Part shown: one piece after another, positions 39,816 to 51,383 of the stretch
How the letters are laid out: the number at the start of each line of letters is the position of its first letter
Numbering within the stretch: position 1 is the first letter of the stretch
Origin: Tubulanus polymorphus
Lineage: Eukaryota; Nemertea; Palaeonemertea; Tubulaniformes; Tubulanidae
Direction: 5' to 3'
Assembly (NCBI RefSeq): GCF_964204645.1
Contig: NC_134033.1
Location: 2,601,631-2,665,630 of the forward strand
DNA length: 64,000 nucleotides
Made by a program: the position numbers and the translations under genes
Notes under the pieces: generated by a model
Seen by the model: only the letters and a program-made list of their open reading frames with translations
The model's database searches: none
Told to the model about the DNA's origin: nothing

Positions 39816-41138
39816 ATGAGAAACTTTACGCTACCTCCGCTACCTCTGCTACCGCTGCCACCTCCGACGCGGCCGACACCTCCGCCACGGCCGCAGTTTA
39901 TCCTGGCTTTCTTACAATTCATCCGCGAATACAAAGTTTTTATGCGCGTTGATATCGCTGAAGTATTCTTCCTGTATCCGTTGGGAAGCGCGTTCAACTT
40001 TCTGACGATCATTTTGCTGATAAAGTGTCGCAGATTTCAGTCAGTTCGTTACACGTTCCCTTATCTCATAACTCTCGCGTTTTCGGATCAACTTGTCGTG
40101 TTGTTTGGTTTAAGACAATTCGCTAACAAACTATTGATAAACATAATCAACGAATTAGGATACTATCCGGAATGTAAGATGTTTGGCGCGTTAAGAAGTA
40201 AAGAAGATATTGCACCATGTCCTTCAATTTACTATTATTGGTTCTATTTCTATAGTGTAATTGAACGGTATACTCCGGTTTGTTTCATCGAGTATTTGTT
40301 CAAAAATCAAGCGATCACTGTGTCTAATTATATCATCGTTGTGATTTCTATCGAGAGATTTGTCTCCGTTCGTTTTCCATTTTTTCACATGAAACATTTC
40401 ACCGTAACTCGACGTAGATTTGCCCTAATAATTGTAGTCGTTTTTGCAATCATTTTGAACTTGGATCAGCCGATATTTAATCGAATTAGGTTAGCAAAAA
40501 GAATTAAAGGTGGCTACTATGAGTTTTACTGTAAAAGTAATATCAACATCACTCTCATGGTTCAAACATACAGATCTGTTGCGGTATTTATTCGGGATAT
40601 AGTCCCGGTTTTGATTGTAGTTACAGCATCGGTGGCAACTGCTAGAATTCGCCGGGGAGGTAAAACACGTATTGGCGCCTCAGTCGGCAACAGTCGTCAT
40701 AAAACTGAAACCAGTAAAACACTTATTCTAATAGTTCTTGTTTATCTGGTACTAGTAATGCCATACGCTATATGTGAATGTTGGGACAAGTTGTACTATT
40801 TGGTGAACTCGTTAGTGCATAGAATTAATGGCTTCAAAGTCGATTTAAGAGAAAACCCCATCATTTTCTTCTATGTAAAGATGCTATGGGAAATATTAGC
40901 CAAGATATTAACGCTTCCTCGACAGTGCGTTTTCTGCGTGAATTTCTTTATATACGTAACAACGCTGAGAGTTTTCCGACACAAACTTGTCGGTGTTTTC
41001 CGCTGTAGTCCGCTTGTCAGTCCCAGTAGCTCAGTCAGGATAAGGCGACGATTCCCTTCAAAAATACTATGCTCTGTTTGTATAAGGACGATTCCGCCTA
41101 CTGTACGACGGTCGAAACATTGTCCCTGTTTCATATAA
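39816..41138 (+). CDS. Class A GPCR, copy 13 (C-terminal extension)
   Basis: Intact, 440 residues, the longest copy. N-terminus PPLPLLPLPPPTRPTPPPRP. Loop 1 is unique (LLINIINELGYYPEC, then FGALRSKEDIAPCP), loop 2 is IKGGYYEFYCKSN and loop 3 NGFKVDLRENP. Where copies 3 and 18 end VSPSSSVG, one inserted base in the tRNA-like A-box region (CAGTCAGGATAAGG) bypasses the TAA, and translation runs 33 residues further (RIRRRFPSK to HCPCFI), a basic, Cys-containing tail encoded entirely by the tail repeat. TM7 has FFYVKMLWEILAKIL. It has no close relative in the window. Confidence 0.88.
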   Translation: MRNFTLPPLPLLPLPPPTRPTPPPRPQFILAFLQFIREYKVFMRVDIAEVFFLYPLGSAFNFLTIILLIKCRRFQSVRYTFPYLITLAFSDQLVVLFGLRQFANKLLINIINELGYYPECKMFGALRSKEDIAPCPSIYYYWFYFYSVIERYTPVCFIEYLFKNQAITVSNYIIVVISIERFVSVRFPFFHMKHFTVTRRRFALIIVVVFAIILNLDQPIFNRIRLAKRIKGGYYEFYCKSNINITLMVQTYRSVAVFIRDIVPVLIVVTASVATARIRRGGKTRIGASVGNSRHKTETSKTLILIVLVYLVLVMPYAICECWDKLYYLVNSLVHRINGFKVDLRENPIIFFYVKMLWEILAKILTLPRQCVFCVNFFIYVTTLRVFRHKLVGVFRCSPLVSPSSSVRIRRRFPSKILCSVCIRTIPPTVRRSKHCPCFI

Positions 41139-41818
41139 GACTGAAGAAATATTTCAATTCAAAAAAACGAGCGCCAAGTAAAAAATGCAGTGAAATTCAT
41201 CATTTGCCGATCGAAAAATTGAAACTCTACTTACCAAACAATCATTAATTGCCAACTACTTTCAGACTTCCGCGCGCACTTCCTTTTATGGTTTCCGGAT
41301 TCAGTTGATCAGATAATCCCGAGTCTAATTCCTCAAGTTATGGATTGAAACGCGAGCGAACTTCAAACAAGTATATTCCGATAAGATAAATCGTTTGTCG
41401 TGTGGACTGAAGACCGCGGGAACAACATTGAATAACACCGCGTCAAAATAACTATATTCGATGTTGTGAACACTGAAATTGTACGCGTGATTCAAGAAGT
41501 CGTCAGTTGTTTTCAATCGCTCTCTTGTCGCATAGTTGTAAATTAGTGAGATGAATTTCATATCCCTGAAGACTAGAGATTAACGCGATTTTGAATGTGA
41601 CCAGTTTGAAAATAGTTTTAAAAATCGATCTCGGGACCGATGAAACATAAAGAAACACGTGGCACAAAATATTTTCTCAAAAGAAACGGCCCAAAAAACA
41701 GGGTCCAGTTCGACAGTCATGAGTTAGAGTTAACTCTGAGTTAAATAAAGTCAGTTCATTTTCAATGAGTTAACTCTTGAGTCAGGTACTGGATCCAGGA
41801 CAAAAGTACCCAAACAAA
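41139..41818. other. Type A spacer
   Basis: Standard type A sequence with the GAGTTAACTC-like pair near 41727-41775. No gene recognised. Confidence 0.5.
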
Positions 41819-42340
41819 ATGGCGGCTAGTAATTGGTTACTAAAACTTACATCCAAGGCGCGGTCATTCAAATACTTTTTCCTTACTTGGCTATCTCTAT
41901 CTAAACTGTCGATGAATTTGTTGCGAAGCTTCCAGATTATCGCAAAACGTCATAAACGTTCTAGGAAGGACAGTGTTCTGTGTCGTGGTTCGTGTAGTTG
42001 AATGCAGCGGTGAAGGATATATGAGGGACTGGTACAAAGTGACCGGTCACCTGTTTATTGTAATGCGACAAACACGACCGAGCATCTGGCGAAACCCAGT
42101 GTGGCGAAAACGCGGCCGATTTTAAAATCGTGAAAACATCTTTAAATTTAAATCTTAAAATTTGTAATTCAAATTTATTTATTGACTAAAGAGAACATGT
42201 GCTACAGGATTATACACAATATATCCGGCGTATTGATAACAAATCAATTTTCGACCATGTGCGGCAACGACTGTTGGTAACGTTTATCGCAACAGATCAT
42301 TCAGATTTGACAACAAGTTTCCATTCTAAAGCGACAATAA
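41819..42340. other. Type A spacer with frameshifted conserved ORF
   Basis: ATG 41819 opens MAASNWLLKLTSKARSF, but an extra A near 41926 shifts the frame and it stops at 42001. The stretch 42140-42340 diverges from other type A spacers. Confidence 0.45.
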
Positions 42341-42413
42341 GCTTCCATAGCTCAGGGGTTAGAGCACTGGTCTTGTAAACCAGGGGTCGAGAGTTCAAAT
42401 CTCTCTGGGGGCA
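42341..42413 (+). tRNA. tRNA-Thr (TGT), intact
   Basis: Complete cloverleaf with canonical A box. The acceptor GCTTCCA/TGGGGGC has two G-U pairs. Anticodon loop CTTGTAA, T arm GAGAG/CTCTC, and a T5 run at 42426-42430. Likely functional. Confidence 0.9.
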
Positions 42414-42650
42414 TAGCTGCAAACATTTTTGCAAAATCGATCCTCGGAAAGAGCGATCAGAAATCGAAGCCCGTATAGTTGGATGGATTGGTTCTGCATA
42501 CTCAAAATTTTGCACCAGCTTAAGTGATGAATATATATCTACAACAACATCGTTCAGTTCCTCTCATTTCGCATCACACCACGAAATACATGCATATTCA
42601 TATATATATTACATGTATATACATATTTCTGCGCGTGATTTCAAAAATAA

Positions 42651-42766
42651 AACACGACGAGAAATATGTTCACAGTTCGTCTGTAATTTGCATGTTGCTG
42701 CATAAAGCCGACAGATTCGAAGCGCGTTCAACTATAACACGTATGGAAAAAACAGGGAGTGTCAAT
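42651..42766 (+). promoter_or_regulatory. Conserved upstream block with octamer, copy 14
   Basis: ATTTGCAT at 42686-42693, retained although the gene is a pseudogene. A GA tract follows at about 42790-42840. Confidence 0.3.
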
Positions 42767-42926
42767 CTATAGAGGATACTGGCGGTCAGAAGTAAGAGAG
42801 ACGGAGAGAGGGAGAGAGATACGGAGAGGGGGGAGAGATATCGTAAACCCGATGCTACTGAACTAACTCAGTTTGCGCGAAGGAGGAAAACTTCAAGTTA
42901 TTTCTCAAACGCTCGCGAAATAACCG

Positions 42927-44113
42927 ATGAGAAATTCTACACTACCGTCGCTTCCGCCGACACAGCTTATCGATGCATTCTTTCAATTCCTCTACGAATA
43001 CAAAGTTTTTATGCGCGTCGATATCGCTGAAGTATTGTTCCTGTATCCGTTGGAAGCGTGTTCAACTTTCTGACGATCATTTTACTGATAAAGTGTCGCA
43101 GATTTCAGTCGGTTCGTTACACGTTCCCCTATCTCATAACACTAGCGTTTTCGGATCAACTTGTCGTGTTGTTTGGTTTAAGAACATTCGCGAACACCAT
43201 TGTGTCAATCCTAACCCGTGGATTAGGATACTATCCGGAATGCAAAAGTTGGACACTACTTGGGCGTCAAAAGGGCGTCGCATCATGTCCGTCGATTTAC
43301 TATTATTGGCATTATTTCTATCGTGTAATTGAACGGAATACTCCAGTTTGTTACATCGAGAATTTGTTCAATAATCAAGCGATCACTGTGTCTAATTATA
43401 TCATTGTTGTGATTTCTATCGAGAGATTTGTCTCCGTTCGTTTTCCTTTTTTTCACATGCAACATTTCACAGAATCTCGACGTAGATTCGCCATCATAAT
43501 TGTTGTCGCTTTTGCGACCGTTTTGAACTTGGATCTGCCGATACTATATCGAATTAGGTTAATAAAAAGGAATGATGGTGGCTTCTATGAGTTCTACTGT
43601 AGTTATAATGATCCTGACATTATCTTAACGGTTCAAACATACAGATCTGTTGCGGTATTTATTCGGGATATAGTCGCGGTTTTGATTGTAGTAACAACAT
43701 CAGTGGTAACAGCTAGAATTCGCCGTGGAGGTAAAACACGTATTGGCGCCTCAGTCGGCAACAGTCGTCATAAAACTGAAACCAGTAAAACACTTCTACT
43801 AATAGTTCTTGTTTATCTGGTACTAGTAATGCCATACGCTATATGTGACTGTACGGACAAGTTGAGCAGTTTGGTGTCCTTGTTAGTGCAGAGAATTAAT
43901 GGCTCCAAAACCAATCGTAGAGAAACCCCCATCATTCGATTCTTTGTTAGGATGCGGTGGAATATATTAGCCCGGATATTAACGTTTCCTCGACAGTGCG
44001 TTTTCAGCGTGAATTTCTTTATATACGTAACAACACAGAGAGTTTTCCGACGCAAACTTGTCGGTGTTTTCCGCTGCACCTGTCGGCGAACGGTTCCGAG
44101 TCAGTCCCAGTAG
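42927..44113 (+). pseudogene. GPCR pseudogene, copy 14 (1-nt deletion in TM1)
   Basis: It begins MRNSTLPSLPPTQLIDAFFQF (sequon NST kept). One G is lost near 43052 in the invariant PLGSVFNF codons, so the first frame ends soon after with ACSTF. From 43058 the receptor frame is open to 44113 with no further damage, and includes TM2-TM7, loop 2 NDGGFYEFYC, loop 3 NGSKTNRRETP and CVFSVNFF. TSVVTARIRR and RDIVAVLIV (TM5 Pro replaced by Ala) depart from otherwise invariant core residues. A single recent lesion, or a sequencing error, is possible. Confidence 0.8.
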
Positions 44114-44550
44114 TCAGTGGGATAAGGCGAGATGCATTCACTATCAGTGTTGAACGGCATCGGGTTCGAGTCCTGCTGCCTGCTTATAGCGTGTGCGGGC
44201 TTCGAGTCCTGCTGGCTGCTTATAGAGTGTGCGGGCAACACTTCGCAGACCTTGGTCCCGTCGGGATATAATCTCGGGGGGGGGGGCAGTCTTGGGAAAA
44301 CCAATCTGGTGTCGAATCACAAATCCAGCTTCCCATCCTAATGTAAACGATGGTAATAATTAACCCAACAGGGTTAGTGTGGTGAAATTAAGATCCAACT
44401 GACGTAAAGCGCTGAGTTACAAGCAGGTTCTAGTCCTGCTGGCTGTGTACAGTGTGCGGGGCCTTAATCCCATCCTGAAGGTAAACCGTGTTAAATGAAC
44501 CCAACAGGGTTAGTATGTGGTGAAACCAAGATCCAACTCTAAAGCAAGAC
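44102..44550 (+). repeat. tRNA-like SINE-type tail I of copy 14
   Basis: Damaged A box, three TTCGAGTCCT/TTCTAGTCCT modules, a shorter G run (about 44275-44286) and two CCCAACAGGGTTAGT motifs. Confidence 0.5.
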
Positions 44551-45874
44551 AAACTCTCATTACAAATAAACGATATTAATATCGCTAAAACTGTACCATT
44601 TAATCAATTCTCTTCACTTGATATTAATGTTGTTGAAGCTTTAAACAAGAAAACTAACTAACTCAGTTTATTGAAGCCTTGAACGATAAATTGCATTGCT
44701 TTATATTGTCGAAAATGAATAACTGAACGTTTTTGTTAAAACAGGGAGGATTAAACGAATATGATACCAGGATTCAACTGCATCTGCGGTGCATATTTCA
44801 CTGGACACATTTAGGTAGTAAATTTATATCGACAATTTAATGTTGTCCTAATTGCGATCGAAATTCATTTTAAAGAAGACATAAAAATTCATCAGATAGA
44901 AAATAAGATTCGGGCCACATTAAAAAGATATGACGCTCGATATTCATCATTCAGTTTTTTTTTTACATTTTGTACTTTTCGTTTTAACGCCACGTTACAA
45001 CCAACCTTTCGAGGAGACCAACTCAAACAAAAACAAACAAACGAAATCGACCAATCAAATAAGTTATAGGGTCAATCCGTATTTTCAGATAAAGAAAATT
45101 CTAACCTTTCGTATTTTACTGCGAATTAAGATCAAGAAAATATGGTTTCAACGAAAAACCAGGTTTAACCAGAAAAGACCACGTTAGAACGAACAACTGT
45201 TCTTTCTTTAAATCTTAAAGCAGTGATTGACCCTGAAGTTCATTTAATAGGTAGATTTCGCTTAATTTGTTTCGATTTGATCAGTGTCCCTTACAAACCC
45301 ACCCACGACACCTGTCGGGATCGAAACAGGGGCTTCGAATTAGCAATCAGCAATCGAAGTACAGATATAGTTGGCGATATATATCCGATCGGTTGTCGGA
45401 TTTACAGATTTTTTTCGTTTTAATCGGAGTACGTAATTGGAACTGGTTTAAACATGGCCCAAAACGAGAAAAACGTGGCGTTATGGCGGCTAGAAACTTT
45501 AAAACGGTTACTGAATCTTACATTCAACGCGCGCTCTTTCAGTTACTTTTTACTTACTTGGCCTTATCTCTGTAAGCTAGCAGTCAATAAATTTGTTCCG
45601 AAGTTACACATTTTTCGCGAAATGGATCCTCGGACACTGGTGGTTCAAAGAGTTTTCGATTGCGACAACAAGAAACTAGGGTTTAGAATTTGAAAATCGA
45701 TCGGAAATCGAAGCACGGATAGCTGGATGTTTTAGGATTGGTTCTGGATATTCAAAGTTATGCTGCAGCTTTTGAATATATATAGTTTAAATTCCTTTCA
45801 TATTGTTCCGTCAAACCACGAAATAGAACATGTTATATGTATATACATATTTCTGCGCGTGATTTCAAAAATAA
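44551..45874. other. Type B spacer with conserved short ORF
   Basis: ATGGCGGCTAG core at 45483-45493. ORF from ATG 45454 to 45693 (79 residues, MAQNEKNVALWRL) with an altered end after the DPRTLVV variant. Confidence 0.45.
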
Positions 45875-45990
45875 TACACGACGAGAAATATGTTCACAGT
45901 TCGTCTGTAATTTGCATGTTGCTGCATAAAGCCGACAGATTCGAAGCGCGTTCAACAACCATGTACGGAAAAAACAGGGAGTGTCAATCT
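45875..45990 (+). promoter_or_regulatory. Conserved upstream block with octamer, copy 15
   Basis: ATTTGCAT at 45910-45917, about 208 bp before the ATG. Confidence 0.35.
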
Positions 45991-46117
45991 AAAGAGCTTA
46001 CCGGAGGAGAGAGGCAGGAGAGATATCGTAAACTCGATGTTACATAGAACTGAATTGGTTTGTGCGAAGGAGGAAAACTTCAAGTTATTTCTCAAACGCG
46101 CCTGAGATTTAAACACG

Positions 46118-47323
46118 ATGAGAAACTTTACGCTACCTCCGCTACCGACACGGCCTACTCCACCAATGCCGCAGTTTATCAGGGCTTTCGTACATTTTCT
46201 CAGCGAGTACAATGTTGTATGGCGCGTTAAAATCGCTGAAGTATTATTAATATATCCGCTGGGAAGCGCGTTTAACTTTCTAACAATCATTTTACTGATA
46301 AAGTGTCGCAGATTTCAGTCAGTTCGTTACACGTTCCCCTATCTTATAACACTAGCGTTTTCGGATCAACTTGTCGTATTGTTTGGATTACGATCATTTG
46401 CTCACATCATCGTGTTAACCATAACCCGTGGATTAGGATACTATCCGGAATGTAAAAGTTGGACTCTATTAGGGCATCAAAAGGGCATCGCATCATGTCC
46501 ATCGATTTACTATTATTGGCATTATTTCTATCGAGTAATTGAACGGTATACTCCGGTTTGTTACATCGAGAATTTGTTCAATAATCAAGCGATCACTGTG
46601 TCTAATTATATCATTGTTGTGATTTCTATCGAGAGATTTGTCTCCGTTCGTTTTCCTTTTTTTCACATGCAACATTTTACCGAAATTCGACGTAGATTTG
46701 CCGTAATAATTGCAGTCACTTTTGCCGTCATTTTGAACTTGGATCTGCCGATAATAAATCGAATTAGGTTAATAGAAAGGAATGATGGTGGCTTTGATGA
46801 GTTTATCTGTAGTTATAATAATCCTGACAACATTTTAACGGTTCAAACATACAGATCTGTTGCGGTATTTATTCGGGATATAGTCCCGGCTTTCATTGTA
46901 GTAACAACATCAGTGGCAACTGCTAGAATTCGCCGGGGAGGTAAAACACGTATTGGCGCCTCAGTCGGCAACAGTCGTCATAAAACTGAAACCAGTAAAA
47001 CACTTCTACTAATAGTTCTTGTTTATCTGTTACTAGTAATGCCATACGCTATATGTGAATGTACGGACAAGTTGAGCAGTTTGGTGCCCTTTTTAGTGCG
47101 TCGAATTAATGGCTTTGAAATCACTATCGGAGAAACCCCCATCCTACAATTCTTTGTTAGGATACTGTGGAATATATTAGCCCGGATATTAACGCTTCCT
47201 CGACAGTGCGTTTTCTGCGTGAATTTCTTTATATACGTAACAACGCTGAGAGTTTTCCGACACAAACTTGTCGGTGTTTTCCGCTGTAACTGTCGCCGAA
47301 CGATTCCGAGTCAGTCCCAGTAG
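46118..47323 (+). CDS. Class A GPCR, copy 15 (mosaic)
   Basis: Intact, 401 residues, MRNFTLPPLPTRPTPPMPQF. TM1 VLLIYPLG and loop 1 RSFAHIIVLTITRGLG resemble copy 8, loop 2 NDGGFDEFICSYNNPDN is a variant of the copy 6 type, and loop 3 NGFEITIGETPILQF is that of copy 1. Its 3' flank is also that of copy 1, so the switch between parents lies inside the gene, between loops 2 and 3. Ends RTIPSQSQ. Confidence 0.9.
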   Translation: MRNFTLPPLPTRPTPPMPQFIRAFVHFLSEYNVVWRVKIAEVLLIYPLGSAFNFLTIILLIKCRRFQSVRYTFPYLITLAFSDQLVVLFGLRSFAHIIVLTITRGLGYYPECKSWTLLGHQKGIASCPSIYYYWHYFYRVIERYTPVCYIENLFNNQAITVSNYIIVVISIERFVSVRFPFFHMQHFTEIRRRFAVIIAVTFAVILNLDLPIINRIRLIERNDGGFDEFICSYNNPDNILTVQTYRSVAVFIRDIVPAFIVVTTSVATARIRRGGKTRIGASVGNSRHKTETSKTLLLIVLVYLLLVMPYAICECTDKLSSLVPFLVRRINGFEITIGETPILQFFVRILWNILARILTLPRQCVFCVNFFIYVTTLRVFRHKLVGVFRCNCRRTIPSQSQ

Positions 47324-47450
47324 TCAGTGGGGTAAGGCGTGATGCTGTTGCATTCATTCACTACCCTATCAGTGTCGAGTGGCAAACGGGTTTGAGTTCT
47401 GCTGGCTGCTTACAGTGCGTGCGGGGCTGTTGTCCAATCGTGACGGTAGA
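47312..47450 (+). repeat. tRNA-like SINE-type tail of copy 15 (variant tail)
   Basis: Same version as at 1032, with A-box-like TAGTCAGTGGGG and B-box-like GGTTTGAGTTC. Confidence 0.5.
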
Positions 47451-48211
47451 TGATGGTAAATCAATGATCCAAAAGGATTGAAATAAATGATATTAATATC
47501 ACTTAAGCTGTACCATTTAATCAATTACCTAAACTTGATATTTAATGTCGTGGAAGCTAGGAACAAGGAAATTAACTTAGTTTTATTGAAGCCTCGATCG
47601 ATGAAATATATTGATTAATGTTTTCGATAATGAATAACTGAATGACAATGGGAACAGCATTAAACGAATATGATACCAAGATTCATTCGCATCTGCGATG
47701 TACGGCGTATTCAGATCTCACTGGCCATGTTTTGGTAGAAAAAAAACATATCATCAATTCAATCCATTGAATCGATAATATTGATCGGCAACTAATATTG
47801 CCCCAATGGAATCCTAGTAGTCAATTAAGATTCATTACCAAAAATATAATTCACAAAATTTTGCTTATTGTAAAATAATGGCCAAAATGTTCTCAACTGT
47901 ATTTTATATTGACGCCGGTTTGTGAAACGCCAATATCGATGACGTAGTGCACGTCATCGACACACACACTACCCTAACCCCTCCCTTTTCGGAAAAACCG
48001 CAAAAGGTTGAAGCTCATTTTTGCTTTTTTCTCAAAAAGATAAACCTGCTTGTCTTAACTCTCAAGTTCATCGATATCCATCAGATATTCCAGTCTGTAT
48101 CGTGCTGAACAAGAAATCCAAGATGGCTACCCTGGTGGCCATATTTGACGTCTGACCTCCATTTAGAAAGTGTTGGGCATTGAAACGACTGTAAGACATC
48201 CAGGAAGAAAG
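47451..48211. other. Spacer block shared with 1.16-1.89 kb
   Basis: Closely parallels the copy 1 flank, with small indels (for example an added ATTCATTC near 47352). No credible ORF. Confidence 0.6.
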
Positions 48212-48867
48212 ATACTCTAAATATTTGGATGGATATATGAAAGCTGTGGGTACTGGAGTGTGTAATGGGTAGTGTAGTGTGATCTGTGTGCATTTGTGGC
48301 CAGCACACAGATCACATTGTTCATTGGGGTTTGGTCCAGGACTCGCAAGATTTTCAACAACACGGAAGTAACGTGTAATAAATGATGACTTGAATTGCAT
48401 GACTACCTACCACCCCTCATTATTGTTGGAAAACTAAACGTTCGGCACTGACTAAAAATGAGTAATAACATTTTAGAAATTGCCAGAATTTTAACTTAGG
48501 TTCTATCTCTTTTTTATTTTACAATTGCGATTGGTATAATTTTTTTTTAAACGGCCGTTAAGGCTTCATGTTTCGTCTGCAATTCACTGCAAATAGTTAC
48601 GCAACTACGCACATTTCAGTGTTTTTGGCAGCTGTACACTCAATCGGCACCGTTCGTGACTAGCTTCACTGCGGAATTATCATTAACTAACATCGCCATA
48701 TCACATCATCAACTTATATTGAGCCTTAAAACTCTAACAGCCGAAATAATTGAAATGCACACACGATTTCTATCATTGAAAATTGAGAGAGTGGCCATGT
48801 TTGTGTTTGCTGCTTCGCGTAAATCCCGCGCGGTGGCGCAACCGCGCGGAGTGGGGCCGATACGTCC
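48212..48867 (+). mobile_element. 0.65-kb interspersed repeat X, copy b
   Basis: Hairpin arms at 48279-48291 and 48303-48315. Ends GTGGGGCCGATACGTCC at 48867, where tail I sequence begins directly (AGTTCAGCGC). Confidence 0.65.
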
Positions 48868-49025
48868 AGTTCAGCGCTGAGTTACAAGCTGGTTCTAGTC
48901 CTGCTGGCTGTGTACAGTGTACGGGGCCTTAATCCCATCCTGAAGGTGAAACCATGATAAATGGATAACCCAACAGGGTCAGTATGTGGTGAAACCAAGA
49001 TCCAACTCTAAAGCAAGATAAACTC
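48868..49025 (+). repeat. 3' half of a tail I repeat
   Basis: Only the last module (GTTCTAGTCCTGCTGG to the CCAAGATCCAACT motif) is present, without the tRNA-like head. Confidence 0.5.
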
Positions 49026-50176
49026 TCATTACAAATAAAACGTTATTAATATCACTAAAACTGTACCATTTAATCAATTCTCTGCACTTGATATCAATGT
49101 TGTTGAAGCTTTAAACAAGAAAACTAACTAACTCAGTTTATTGAAGCCTTGAACGATAAAATGCATTGCTTAATATTGTCGATAATGAATAACTGAACGT
49201 TTGTGTTAAAACACGGAGGATTAAACGAAAATATGATACCAAGACTCAACTGCATCCGCGGTGCATTTCGTATTCAGATTTCACTGATCACATTTAGGTA
49301 GTAAATTTATATCGACAATTTAATGTTGTGCTAATTGCGATCGAAATTCATTTTAAAGAAGAAATAAAAATTCACCAGATAGAAAATAAGGATCGGGCCA
49401 CATCAAAAAAGATACGACACTCGATATTCATCATTCATTTTTTTGTTTACATTTTGTACTTTTCGTGTTAACGCCACGTTACAACCAACCTTTCGGGGAG
49501 ACCAACTCAAACAAAAACAAACAAACGAAATCGACCAATCAAATAAGTTATAGGGTCAATCAGTATTTTCAGATGAAGAAAATTCTAACCTATCGTTTTT
49601 ACTGCGAATTAAGAAAATATGGTTTTAACAAAAAAAAACAGGTTAAACCCGAAAAGACCACGTTACAACGAACAACTGATCTTTCTTAAAATCTTAAAGC
49701 AGTGATTGACCCTGATGTTCATTTAATTAGGTAGATTTCACTTGATTTGTTTCGATTTGATCAGTGTCCCTTACAGACCCACCCACGACACCTGCCGGGA
49801 ACGAAACAGGGGGTTCGAATTAGAAATCAGCAAAGCAATCGAAGTACAGATATAGTTGGCGATATATATCCGATCGGTTGTCCAATTTACAGATTTTCTT
49901 TGTTTGAATCGAAGTACGTAATTGGAACTGGTTTAAAAATGGCTCAAAACGAGAAAAATGTGGCGTTATGGCGGCTAGAAACTTTAAAACGGTTACTAAA
50001 TCTTACATTCAACGAGCGCTCTTTCAGTTAATTTTTGCTTTCTTGGCCTTATCTCTGTAAACTAGCTGCCAATAGATTTGTTGCGAAGTTAGACATTTTT
50101 CGCGAAATGGATCCTCGGACACATTGGTGGTTCAAAGAGTTTTCGACTGCGGGAACAAAAACTAGGGTTTCGTTCT
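49026..50176. other. Type B spacer between inverted X repeats
   Basis: ATGGCGGCTAG core at 49968-49978. The conserved ORF from ATG 49939 stops at 50031 because of a TAA. The right end (AACAAAAACTAGGGTTTCG) matches 34.50 kb. Confidence 0.5.
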
Positions 50177-50840
50177 GGACGTATCGGCCCCACGCCACGC
50201 GGTTGCGCCACCGCGCGGGATTTATGCGAAGCAGCAGAACACAAACATGGCCACTCTCTCAATTTTCAATGATAGAAATCGTGTGTGCATTTCAATTATT
50301 TCGGCTGTTAGGGTTTTAAGGCACAATACTAGTTGATGATGTGATATGGCGATGTTAATTAATGATAATTCCGCAGTGAAGCTAGTCACGAACGGTGCCG
50401 ATTGAGTGTACAGCTGCCAATAACACTGAAATGTGCGTAGTTGCGTAACTATTTCCAGTGAATTGCAGACGAAACATGAAGCCTTAACGGCCGTTTAAAA
50501 AAAATTATACCAATCGCAATTGTAAAATAAAAATGAGATAGAACCTAAGTTAAGCTGGCCATTTCTAAAATGTTATTACTTATTTTTAGTCAGTGCGGAA
50601 CGTTTAGTTTTCCAACAATAATGAGGGGTGGTAGGTAGTCATGCAATTCAAGTCATCATTTATTACACGTTACTTCCGTGTCGTTGAAAATCTCGCGAGT
50701 CCTGGACCAAACCCCAATGAACAATGTGATCTGTGTGCTGGCCACAAATGCACACAGATCACACTACACTACCCTATACACACTCCAGTACCCACAGCTT
50801 TCATATATCCATCCAAATATTTAGTGTCTTTCTTCCTGGG
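50177..50840 (-). mobile_element. 0.65-kb interspersed repeat X, copy c (inverted)
   Basis: Reverse orientation of copies a and b. Starts GGACGTATCGGCCCC. Hairpin arms at 50726-50738 and 50750-50762. It shares CCAGGAAGAAAGA at the other end with copy b, which may mark the full-length end that copy a has lost. Confidence 0.65.
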
Positions 50841-51114
50841 TACTATTTTTGGGGCCCGGCCCTACGCACCTTCGAGCTGCTAACCTAATTGTTGTCTGAT
50901 GCCAGCAAGATATTCACACGGTTAGAATTTTACCAAATGTTGTCAAAATCGATTATAGGACCGATCAAATATGAATAAACACGCAACACAAATATTTGTT
51001 TTTATTTAAGAGAAAATATGGCTCAACCAACCGGACGAAAAGTATCCTAACAAAACGGCGGCAAGCAACTTTAAAATGGTTTCTAAAACTTACATTCAAA
51101 GCGCGCTCGTTCTC
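50841..51114. other. Degenerate type A spacer remnant
   Basis: Diverged type A sequence with ACGGCGGCAAG near 51054 as a decayed core. The tRNA-bearing part is deleted, and the sequence jumps directly to the octamer block. Confidence 0.5.
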
Positions 51115-51230
51115 TGCGTTCTCAGTTCGTCTGTAATGTGCCTACGGCTGCATAAAGCCGACAGATTCGAAGCGCGTTCAACTACCATGTACGGAAAAGA
51201 AAAAAAAACAGGGAGTGTCAATCTAGAGAG
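51115..51230 (+). promoter_or_regulatory. Conserved upstream block, copy 16 (truncated)
   Basis: Only the part from CAGTTCGTCTGTAA onward remains. The octamer position reads ATGTGCCT, but GCATAAAGCCGACAG is kept. A GA tract lies at about 51250-51293. Confidence 0.25.
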
Positions 51231-51383
51231 CTTACCGGCAGTCTGCCGTGAGAGAGACAGACAGAGAGAGGGGAGAGAGAGGGAGGAGAGATATCGTAAA
51301 CTCGATGCTACTGAACTGGCTCAGTTTGTGCGAAGGAGGAAAACTTCAGGTTATCGCTCAAACGCTCGTGAGATTTATGTACG

